A DNA stretch of 5,664 bases from NCBI GenBank assembly GCA_947455845.1, contig CANGQE010000092.1, forward strand, positions 1 through 5,664, given 5' to 3'. Shown in pieces: positions 1 through 5,664 of the stretch (positions within the stretch are counted from its first letter, which is position 1; each line of letters starts with the position of its first letter). Origin of the DNA: Rickettsiales bacterium. GTDB lineage: Bacteria; Pseudomonadota; Alphaproteobacteria; Rickettsiales; UBA1997. The notes below the pieces were generated by a model. That model was not told where the DNA came from and did not search any database. It saw nothing but the letters and a program-made list of their open reading frames with translations. A program made the position numbers and the translations under genes.

Positions 1-168
1 AATTAAAAATCCAAATGACGCTGCGCCGTGTAAGCGTAAGCTATAAACCCTGATATCGCGGAATATTTCGGGATTTGTAAATTCCAAAATCAGCCAAACT
101 ATTCCGCTAAAAAACAACGTGAAAAAAGTCAGATGAGTAAAAAATCTTTGTCTGAAAGTGAGCTTCAT
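1..168 (-). CDS. N-terminus of an unidentified small inner-membrane protein (partial, runs off left edge)
   Basis: An ATG at 166-168 on the minus strand opens a frame of 56 codons that stays open to base 1, so the gene continues outside the window. The start of the protein is basic (MKLTFRQRFF). One clear hydrophobic segment follows at about residues 12-30, then a short polar stretch, then a sequence RLHGAASFGFLI that looks like the start of a second membrane helix beginning with a His-Gly-Ala-Ala motif. An in-frame TGA lies about 16 codons upstream with no ATG, GTG or TTG in between, so this ATG is the only normal start. No clear ribosome binding site precedes it. From memory, similar HGAA-containing membrane proteins occur in proteobacteria, but I cannot name the family and assign no function. 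It lies downstream of the sua5-like gene on the same strand, separated by 209 bases. Confidence 0.6.
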   Translation of the reverse strand, partial: MKLTFRQRFFTHLTFFTLFFSGIVWLILEFTNPEIFRDIRVYSLRLHGAASFGFLI

Positions 169-377
169 TGATTGATGAATGTGACTTGATTTGAAGATGA
201 AACCAACATTGCCTGCGCGTCAAATTGCGCTAAAATTTCTGCGGATTTTTCTTTTAAGGGGTAGCTTCAGGAAACGGATTATAAAGTACGTTAAGGTTTT
301 AAATATCTTGCAAAGCCTTGACCTTAAAGCCTATGACTTGTCAGTTATGGTAGTCATTAAATTATATATACTCCAAT
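169..377. other. Intergenic region between the sua5-like gene and the left-edge membrane protein gene
   Basis: This 209-base stretch has no gene I can support. A plus-strand frame of 66 codons from 191 to 391 has no recognisable family features and reads into the end of the sua5-like gene. The region contains a perfect TATAAT on the minus strand (278-283), a 7-base direct repeat AAAGCCT (312-318 and 326-332) and a small inverted repeat TGACTTGTCA (334-343). I found no convincing rho-independent terminator for the upstream gene. Confidence 0.5.
278..283 (-). promoter_or_regulatory. Possible -10 box for the left-edge membrane protein gene
   Basis: Read on the minus strand this is a perfect TATAAT, about 110 bases upstream of the ATG at 168. 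No TTGACA-like hexamer lies 16-18 bases upstream; the nearest resemblance, TTGCAA, is 24 bases away, which is too far. In AT-rich DNA a lone TATAAT is expected by chance fairly often, so this is only a candidate. Confidence 0.2.
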
Positions 378-1334
378 TCAAGATGGCATAACTCTTGATG
401 ATGCTTTTTTTAGTCTGTCATTAATATCGCCCCAATCATTTGAATTTGGTGGCTGTTCGACTAATATTTTCTCTACATTTGTGTCATCAATATGATGAAG
501 CATTTCGTAAAGTTTCTTCGCATATTCTGCTTTTGTAACTGGCATTTGGTAAAATGAGGCGCTTGGACTTCTTTCGATTATTGAATGATGCATAACAGCA
601 ATATTCTTTTCTCTCTCAATGCAGATCTCTATTTCCTTCTTTGAAAGAACGAACAAAGGTTTTTCAGGCTGATAATGAGCCTTCATATTTCCCGAAACTC
701 TGTCTGTATGATTAAATGGCTGGTAAACCTTAGTATTAAGCACCTTTTCTATCATATCAGCGGTAATGACTCCGGGTCTTAAAATAATCGGCGTCTCTTT
801 CGTCATGTCGACAATAGTTGATTCAATGCCAATAGTGCATGAGCCACCATCAACGATTGTAGCAATTTTACCTTTCAAGCTTTTGAAGACATGCTCCGGT
901 TTTGTAGGACTTGTTTTCTTGTGAGCATTAGCTGAAGGGGCGGCTATTCCTTTCCCCAATTTTTTGATTATTTCAAGCGCTAACGGATGATTAGGAACTC
1001 TTAGCGCAACAGTGTTTAGTCCGCCGGTTATAAGGTTGCTTACCGTTTTTCTTTTCCAAAATATCATCGTAAGCGGTCCAGGCCAAAAATGTTCGGCAAG
1101 TATTTTTGCACTTTCCGGAACATGCTCTGCCCAATCATTAACTTTATCAAAAGATTCAATATGAACTATCAAAGGATGATCTGAGGGCCTGCCTTTGGCG
1201 ACAAAGATTTTCCGCAATGCTTCATCATTTGTGGCATCTGCCGCAAGCCCATAAACTGTTTCAGTGGGTATTGCTACTATCTCACCATTTTGTAGTAAGG
1301 TCACAGCTTCTTTTATTTGATCTACTTTAAGCAT
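378..1334 (-). CDS. sua5: L-threonylcarbamoyladenylate synthase, Sua5/YwlC/TsaC family with C-terminal Sua5 domain
   Basis: This enzyme makes threonylcarbamoyl-AMP from threonine, bicarbonate and ATP, the first step of t6A37 modification of ANN-decoding tRNAs, in the cytoplasm. With the ATG at 1334 the protein has 318 residues. The YrdC-type catalytic domain shows PTETVYG (23-29), KGRPSDHP (47-54), HFWPGPLT (from about 82), PSAN (133-136), GIESTIVD (169-176) and LRPG (185-188). A linker with SGNMKAHYQP (204-213) leads into the smaller Sua5 domain, so this is the long Sua5 form, not the short TsaC form. The frame is open further upstream to a TTG at 1382, but the ATG puts the start about 22 residues before PTETVYG, as is usual for the family. 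The start is preceded only by ACAGAG directly against the ATG. It follows the tolC-like gene after 133 bases and probably has an unrelated housekeeping role. Confidence 0.93.
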   Translation of the reverse strand: MLKVDQIKEAVTLLQNGEIVAIPTETVYGLAADATNDEALRKIFVAKGRPSDHPLIVHIESFDKVNDWAEHVPESAKILAEHFWPGPLTMIFWKRKTVSNLITGGLNTVALRVPNHPLALEIIKKLGKGIAAPSANAHKKTSPTKPEHVFKSLKGKIATIVDGGSCTIGIESTIVDMTKETPIILRPGVITADMIEKVLNTKVYQPFNHTDRVSGNMKAHYQPEKPLFVLSKKEIEICIEREKNIAVMHHSIIERSPSASFYQMPVTKAEYAKKLYEMLHHIDDTNVEKILVEQPPNSNDWGDINDRLKKASSRVMPS

Positions 1335-1386
1335 CTCTGTTGTCGTTTTATTGCCGATAGAGGAAAATTGAGCATTTTTCAAAAAC

Positions 1387-1409
1387 TCTTCAGCTTCATC
1401 GAGTGAAGA
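1387..1409 (-). terminator. Weak hairpin followed by a T run between the tolC-like gene and sua5
   Basis: On the minus strand the sequence reads TCTTCA, an 11-base loop, TGAAGA, then GTTTTT. This could be a weak rho-independent terminator or attenuator for the dabA-fusion-tolC transcript. A competing smaller hairpin (CTTCA/TGAAG, 1394-1408) overlaps it. The stem is only six pairs and not GC-rich, so termination would be inefficient at best. It lies just upstream of the preferred sua5 start. Confidence 0.2.
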
Positions 1410-1467
1410 TAGGTATGCGTGAGAGAAGTTTGTTTCTGTATTTTATGTCACCCAATTTTATTTAATT

Positions 1468-2871
1468 TTAATTTAGAAATACCGCCATTTTGTAGTCAGC
1501 CAAAGTGCTTTGATATTTTTCATACATCTCAATTAAAGCCGCTTTTGAAGACGCCGTGTCTTGTTCGCGCAAATTTACCAAAAAGAAATTGCTGGCGCCA
1601 TGTTTGAACTTTTCTCGTTCGGAATTTTCGAGTAAATCAGCTAATTTAGCTTCCTCTGAAAGGTTTTGATGCATCTCGATAATGCTGCCGATTTGAATTT
1701 TAATTTGCTCAAGTTCGGCTCTGATTTTTTCTTCCAAAAGCTGCTGCTCATATTTTAGAGATTTTAACTTCGATTCATATTCAGCAGTTTTTCCGCGAGC
1801 TTCGCGCTGTTGAAGTGGAATTGAAAAATCTAAACCAACATAATTATTAGCCTGAGCTCTTGATGCTGGGCCATTTCCTAAATCTTTTGAAGCGCCAACA
1901 TCAACATCTAGCTGAGGTTTAAAAAGATTCTCCGCATATTTTAACTGACTTGAATTTTGCTCTTTTTGAATTTTTAGAATTCTTAATTCTGGTCGGTTTG
2001 AAAGCGCGGTTTCTAAATCACGAATAGTTTGAGAATTTTCAATTGCATGAAGTGAAAAATGAATTTCTGGAACCTGATCTTTTTTTGGAACAATGGGAGC
2101 GCCATTTTCACCGCGCCAAAAAAGCGAAAGATAAATTGCTGAATTTTCAAAATCTTGACGCGCCTTTGCCAAAGCGCTTTTACGTCGTAAAATATTTTTC
2201 TTATTTTCAGCTACAATAATTTGAGCCACATCACCTTTCTTTAACTTCTCCTCAAGTTGAGTATGACGCTTTAGTGAAAGCTGATAAAGATCTTCATAAA
2301 TGTGAAAAACTTTTGCTGAAGCAATCCATTTCCAATAAGCCTTTGTTGCGTCTCGTTCAATTTCTTTTTTAATTGTTTCGAGCTGAATTTGACTCTCCTT
2401 AACTCCAAGATTTGCCAAAATCACACCAAGTCGGTTTTGATCAATTGAGCTATCTTTAAGCAAAGAGAATCTAGCGCCTGCTCGATATTCGCCACCATTG
2501 TTGGTGTACGACCCACCCTCATAATCAGGAAAACTGCCAAAAGATTTGCGATAGCCGCCATAAACTTTTGCACCCATAAAACCGAGTTCTTTTTCAAGCA
2601 AAGTGTCCGTGGTTTTCCCATCGTAAAAACCGCGACTTTTGTCGGTGTAGTTTTGTTTTAACTTGATGTCGAAAAATCCAAGAGAGCCCAAAGCGGATCC
2701 TTCTGCAGCACTTACTTTCTCGTAATAAGATAAAATCTGTGGATAGTTTTTATTTGCCGAAGCTGTAACTTCATGATGCGACAGCTTTTTCTCGGTGGAA
2801 GCTTCAGCGAGTTCAACACCTCCAAAATTTAAAAATAATATTGTAAAAATTGACCCAATTTGATGCTTCAT
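1468..2871 (-). CDS. TolC-family outer-membrane efflux/secretion channel
   Basis: A 467-residue protein of normal length for a TolC-type outer-membrane factor, which forms a trimeric beta-barrel plus periplasmic alpha-helical tunnel. An N-terminal signal peptide is likely (MKHQ, hydrophobic SIFTILFLNFGG, cleavage near AEA-S at about residue 24). Long charged amphipathic helices run at about 145-240 and 360-450. The two halves show the typical outer-membrane-factor pattern: NRPELRILKIQ (about 292-302) and GLDFSIPLQQREARG (346-360), with KHGASNFFLVNLREQ (about 423-437) near the end. A Gly/Tyr/Asn-rich section (about 60-135, with GGYRKSFGSFPDYEGG and NGGEYRAG) is, from memory, typical of the TolC proteins found with HlyD/ABC triads. 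The gene starts 17 bases after the membrane-domain/adaptor fusion and is very probably its outer-membrane partner. The ATG is preceded by AT-rich sequence without a clear Shine-Dalgarno. Confidence 0.92.
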   Translation of the reverse strand: MKHQIGSIFTILFLNFGGVELAEASTEKKLSHHEVTASANKNYPQILSYYEKVSAAEGSALGSLGFFDIKLKQNYTDKSRGFYDGKTTDTLLEKELGFMGAKVYGGYRKSFGSFPDYEGGSYTNNGGEYRAGARFSLLKDSSIDQNRLGVILANLGVKESQIQLETIKKEIERDATKAYWKWIASAKVFHIYEDLYQLSLKRHTQLEEKLKKGDVAQIIVAENKKNILRRKSALAKARQDFENSAIYLSLFWRGENGAPIVPKKDQVPEIHFSLHAIENSQTIRDLETALSNRPELRILKIQKEQNSSQLKYAENLFKPQLDVDVGASKDLGNGPASRAQANNYVGLDFSIPLQQREARGKTAEYESKLKSLKYEQQLLEEKIRAELEQIKIQIGSIIEMHQNLSEEAKLADLLENSEREKFKHGASNFFLVNLREQDTASSKAALIEMYEKYQSTLADYKMAVFLN

Positions 2872-2888
2872 CTAATGATTTTATTTGA

Positions 2889-4889
2889 TTATTCTTTTGT
2901 TTGAGCAGCTTTTAATTCGCTATCAAAACTTGGTGGAAAGCTGTTTAGCTGACGCCAAAACTCGTATCCCAAGCTGACATTATTTAATAAAATCCAGGCC
3001 TGCGCTTTTGCGCCATGTCTTAAAAATCTTTCGTCCGGCCATTTCGCATCTTTGTCTTTTTTTACGATTACACGAAATTTGCCATTTTCAGAAATTGATG
3101 AATCCACGGAAGAAATCACGCCGCCAAAGGTTCCGACTGCAATTGATGGCCAACCGCTAAATTGAATGATTGGCCAACCTTCAAATTGTAGGCGCACTTT
3201 TCTGCCCTCTGTTACCAAAGGAATATCATTGCCACTAACATAAATTTCGACCGCCGGATCGCTTAAATTTGGCGCGAATGTTGCAAGCTTATCGCCTAAG
3301 TGAACAACTGTAGCAGAATCTCCCGCCAAGACTTTTAAAATCACACCATCTTTTGGAGCGTAAATTATTTGATTTTCTTGGCGCGAAAGCTTGGTTTCAG
3401 ATTCTGCCAATTCTGAAGCAGCAGATTCTTCCGTGGCTAAAAGTTTTTTATATTCAATTTTAGCTTCTTCAAAATCTCGGCGCGAACTTAAGCCTTTGTT
3501 AAAGAGATCTTCTTGGCGTTGATAGTTTAGTTTAGAGGTTTGAGAAGCAATTTGACTTACCTGAAATTTGCGTTTCTTAGCATCACGTTCTGATCTTATT
3601 CTTTCTAAGATCAGCGGATCATTATCAACAATTTCAACTAACTTATCATCCTTCTTAACAACCGATCCATCTTTCACATACCACTTCTTGATTCGACCAT
3701 TAATCGGAGCACTGATATTTTGAGCGCGATGATTTGGATCACTTGCGATAATATGTCCAAAACCTTTAGAGGTTTGCTGCCATGGCGTTAGGCACAAAAT
3801 CAAAATCGTTAAACCTAAAAAAGTTAAAATGATTTTTGGTAAAACTTTTAGTGGTTTTGGAGTGTTGATATTGTTCAAGTTTGTAAATGGCTCAAAATCT
3901 TTTTTCTCGATAGAAAAATTATAGAATTTTGATAATTTTTGACATGAGGCGGCAAGGTCATAAAAATTTTCCAAATCACGACCAAGTTGAGAAAAATTAT
4001 AAAGCAGGACTGATAAAATTAATTCTGCCGCAACCAATTGACCAATGGTTAATTGACCTTTCAAAACCAACCAACCACCAATTACAAGAAGTGAAACGTT
4101 GGCAACCACATAAAGAGCAAGCAACAAAATTACCTGAGAAAATAAGCTTCTGAAGCGTGATTTGCGGTCTTTTAAATAATTCCCAGTAAGAAAGTTAATT
4201 TTCTGCTCAACATTAAAAGTGGCAGAGGCGCTATTTTCTTCAATCTGTTCAAAACATTTAACAATATCATATTTAACTTGGCTCTTGGTAAAGGAGCTAG
4301 CGACAGCTTGCTTGTAAAAGCGTGACCAAATTAACCACAAAGAAATCACAATCGCTAAGCTAAAAAGAAAAAATACTGGGTGATAAAAGCTGACTACAAT
4401 CAAGCCAACCACGCCTTGTAGAATTGTTGCGAAGGTTTTTGTTAAAAATTTTGGAATGGTTTTTTGGATTGTAATTGTTTCAAAGAAATGGTTCACAATT
4501 TCTCTTTTTTCTGGGTTTTGCTGTTTTGATTTTAGAAGCAAAATCGTCACCTCAGAAGTGATTCTCGCAAAAAATCTCGACTGAAAAATTTCGGTAACAA
4601 AAAATTGCAGAGCGTTTAAGGCGGCCCAAAAGATCAGTAAAATTAATAAAACAGTTCCCAAAACAAATGTAGGACGCATTAGCGCTGTAAATGAGACAGA
4701 GTTGATTAAAAACTGCACCGAAAGCGGAACGGCAAGCGAAAGAAAGCTGATCGCAAGTCCATAAACTGCACTCATCCAAAAAAATGAGGATTCGGTAAAA
4801 AGAATCTTTTTTATGAATGGCAGAATTTTTAGATTTTCAGTTTTATCGCCGCCATTTTCAGTAAATTTTTCTGAACTAACTTTAGTCAT
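2889..4889 (-). CDS. Fusion of ABC exporter transmembrane domain with HlyD-type periplasmic adaptor, lacking an ATP-binding domain
   Basis: One open frame of 666 residues. Residues about 31-320 are a type I ABC exporter membrane domain: helices near 36-63, 73-102, 152-170, 171-192, 248-275 and 281-300, with family-like SLAVPLSVQFLINS, FFETITIQK, SFYHPVFF and GQLTIGQLVAAE. Residues 350-369 form a seventh helix ending in TPWQQT. A HlyD-type adaptor follows: lipoyl half-motif APINGRIKKWYVKDGS (394-409), alpha-hairpin about 427-505, second lipoyl half IYAPKDGVILKV (509-520), then beta-barrel regions to about 635. The RLS TolC-docking motif is intact (R458, L462, S469). No Walker A, LSGGQ or Walker B sequence exists; residues 321-348 replace the roughly 220-residue ATPase domain. 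Topology fits: the six-helix domain ends in the cytoplasm and helix 7 carries the adaptor to the periplasm. There is no Met after residue 71, so no ATG could start a separate adaptor. It lies 10 bases after dabA and 17 before the TolC gene. Substrate and energy source are unknown. Confidence 0.88.
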   Translation of the reverse strand: MTKVSSEKFTENGGDKTENLKILPFIKKILFTESSFFWMSAVYGLAISFLSLAVPLSVQFLINSVSFTALMRPTFVLGTVLLILLIFWAALNALQFFVTEIFQSRFFARITSEVTILLLKSKQQNPEKREIVNHFFETITIQKTIPKFLTKTFATILQGVVGLIVVSFYHPVFFLFSLAIVISLWLIWSRFYKQAVASSFTKSQVKYDIVKCFEQIEENSASATFNVEQKINFLTGNYLKDRKSRFRSLFSQVILLLALYVVANVSLLVIGGWLVLKGQLTIGQLVAAELILSVLLYNFSQLGRDLENFYDLAASCQKLSKFYNFSIEKKDFEPFTNLNNINTPKPLKVLPKIILTFLGLTILILCLTPWQQTSKGFGHIIASDPNHRAQNISAPINGRIKKWYVKDGSVVKKDDKLVEIVDNDPLILERIRSERDAKKRKFQVSQIASQTSKLNYQRQEDLFNKGLSSRRDFEEAKIEYKKLLATEESAASELAESETKLSRQENQIIYAPKDGVILKVLAGDSATVVHLGDKLATFAPNLSDPAVEIYVSGNDIPLVTEGRKVRLQFEGWPIIQFSGWPSIAVGTFGGVISSVDSSISENGKFRVIVKKDKDAKWPDERFLRHGAKAQAWILLNNVSLGYEFWRQLNSFPPSFDSELKAAQTKE

Positions 4890-4899
4890 TTTGGTTTAT

Positions 4900-5664
4900 T
4901 TATTGATATTGTTTCCAGGTTAAGTCTCTCTGAAGTGAATAAATATTACTACTTATTGGCTCTAGGCAAAAAATATGAACCCAACTATTACTAAATAGTT
5001 TTTGTAAAATTTCGTTTTTATAGATAGCTTTATCAATCAGCTTTGTTGGAGCGTGAACAAATGTCGTTAATCTTAATGGTTGATGATAAGCTTCATGATC
5101 CTTACTAAAAACTGATTGCAGCGGAAGTCCGTGCATTAAATCGCTGCCGTTACCTTGCATCACACCAATTTTTCCAACAATATTTTGAGTTATTTTACTG
5201 CCGCTACCAAAAGCGACATTGTTTATTGTTGAGAATAAATATTGGCTGTTAATCCACTGCGCAACAACCATTGGCGCAGTTAAAATTAAATTTAGAGCGC
5301 TTCCGTCAATATCTTGTTGCCAGTCGTAAGAATGTAGGAATGAGCGTCCATCAAGATCGATATTTTTGGTTAAATCACGCTTGGCAACAATGAAAGAAGC
5401 GTTGCGAGCCAGGCCCCACTCGGGGCGAGTTTCCGCCCAATTTACACTGCGTTTTTCAACATGACTGACAGAGTTTTTCTCGGACAAGTTTTTGCCCATT
5501 TTAGCTGAGCGCCATTTGCTGTTTGATTTTTGAGCGGCTTTTAAATCGAGTTTTAATTTTTCTAAATCCAAATCTTCTTCTAAATAAATCTCGATATCGT
5601 CAGTTGTTGTATCGTGCTGCGCTGCAATAAATTTAGTATGGGCTGGTATAGCTATTGAATGATC
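4900..5664 (-). CDS. dabA: DabA, inorganic-carbon uptake subunit (DUF2309/UPF0753), C-terminal 254 residues, 5' end outside window
   Basis: DabA is the cytoplasmic, beta-carbonic-anhydrase-like zinc subunit that works with the NuoL-like membrane subunit DabB to convert and accumulate CO2/bicarbonate using the cation gradient. The frame is open to the window edge; there is no ATG, and the first TTG (5571) is an internal leucine because family-like sequence continues upstream of it (IPAHTKFIAAQHDTTTDDIE). Recognisable conserved blocks, counted from the edge, are RPEWGLARNASF (80-91), FLHSYDW (109-115), TAPMVVAQWINSQYLFS (129-145), FGSGSK (152-157), QGNGSDLMHGLPLQSV (170-185), HQPLRL (194-199) and NSWVHIF (226-232). 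The C-terminus looks complete and ends in TAA at 4900. The zinc-binding residues lie further N-terminal in the family and cannot be checked here. It sits 10 bases upstream of the exporter/adaptor fusion, apparently in the same transcript; dabB would be expected upstream, outside the window. Confidence 0.93.
   Translation of the reverse strand, partial: DHSIAIPAHTKFIAAQHDTTTDDIEIYLEEDLDLEKLKLDLKAAQKSNSKWRSAKMGKNLSEKNSVSHVEKRSVNWAETRPEWGLARNASFIVAKRDLTKNIDLDGRSFLHSYDWQQDIDGSALNLILTAPMVVAQWINSQYLFSTINNVAFGSGSKITQNIVGKIGVMQGNGSDLMHGLPLQSVFSKDHEAYHQPLRLTTFVHAPTKLIDKAIYKNEILQKLFSNSWVHIFCLEPISSNIYSLQRDLTWKQYQ

Noticed and set aside
191..391. Plus-strand open frame of 66 codons in the intergenic region
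   Set aside because: No family resemblance and no good ribosome binding site. It overlaps the end of the sua5-like gene and runs against all neighbours; most likely chance.
1419..1607. Plus-strand open frame of 62 codons
   Set aside because: It is largely antisense to the 3' end of the TolC gene, whose protein has strong family features.
2421..2621. Second minus-strand frame inside the TolC gene
   Set aside because: A shifted-frame shadow of a well-supported gene; its product shows no recognisable feature.
4036..4058. Repeat of AATTGACC at 4036-4043 and 4051-4058
   Set aside because: It lies in coding sequence and simply encodes the two GQL segments of GQLTIGQL in an exporter helix region.
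3929..4153. Plus-strand open frame of 74 codons
   Set aside because: Antisense to the membrane domain of the fusion gene; the sense frame clearly encodes ABC exporter helices.
4552..4779. Minus-strand frame rich in Cys and Phe inside the fusion gene
   Set aside because: Out-of-frame shadow of the N-terminal exporter helices.
2889..4889. A frameshift or pseudogene explanation for the missing ATPase domain
   Set aside because: The frame is open throughout, both domains are complete, the topology is consistent and the RLS motif is intact, so simple decay is unlikely; assembly collapse at the junction remains the main artefact to exclude.
5569..5571. TTG as the start of the right-edge gene
   Set aside because: The frame continues to the window edge with DabA-like sequence (HDTTTDDIE) upstream of the TTG, so this is an internal leucine of a truncated gene.
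1..5664. CRISPR arrays, tRNA or rRNA genes, insertion sequences
   Set aside because: No regularly spaced repeats, no cloverleaf or rRNA-like sequence and no transposase or terminal inverted repeats were seen by eye on either strand.

Overview
The window is AT-rich (by eye under 40% GC) and comes from a Gram-negative bacterium. An outer-membrane TolC-type channel and a periplasmic adaptor domain are both encoded. I cannot fix the lineage; none of the visible start codons has a strong Shine-Dalgarno sequence. All supported genes lie on the minus strand, so transcription runs from right to left and no divergent gene is supported.

Layout, in transcriptional order. (1) The right edge (5664 to 4900) holds the last 254 codons of a DabA (DUF2309/UPF0753) protein, the cytoplasmic zinc-binding subunit of the DAB inorganic-carbon uptake system; its 5' end lies outside. 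(2) Ten bases later (4889 to 2889) comes a 666-residue protein that joins a six-helix type I ABC exporter membrane domain directly to a HlyD-type periplasmic adaptor. A roughly 28-residue linker stands where the ATPase domain should be. (3) Seventeen bases later (2871 to 1468) is a TolC-family outer-membrane factor. (4) After a 133-base gap with a weak hairpin comes a Sua5/TsaC threonylcarbamoyl-AMP synthase for tRNA t6A (1334 to 378). (5) After a 209-base non-coding stretch, a short membrane-protein N-terminus (168 to 1) runs off the left edge.

Genes 1-3 look like one transcription unit. The fusion protein and the TolC protein together would form an envelope-spanning export channel: inner-membrane exporter domain, periplasmic adaptor with an intact RLS tip motif, and outer-membrane channel. 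No ATPase domain occurs anywhere in the window. The most interesting point is this NBD-less membrane-domain/adaptor fusion placed directly behind a bicarbonate/CO2 uptake gene. Its energy source and substrate are not evident.
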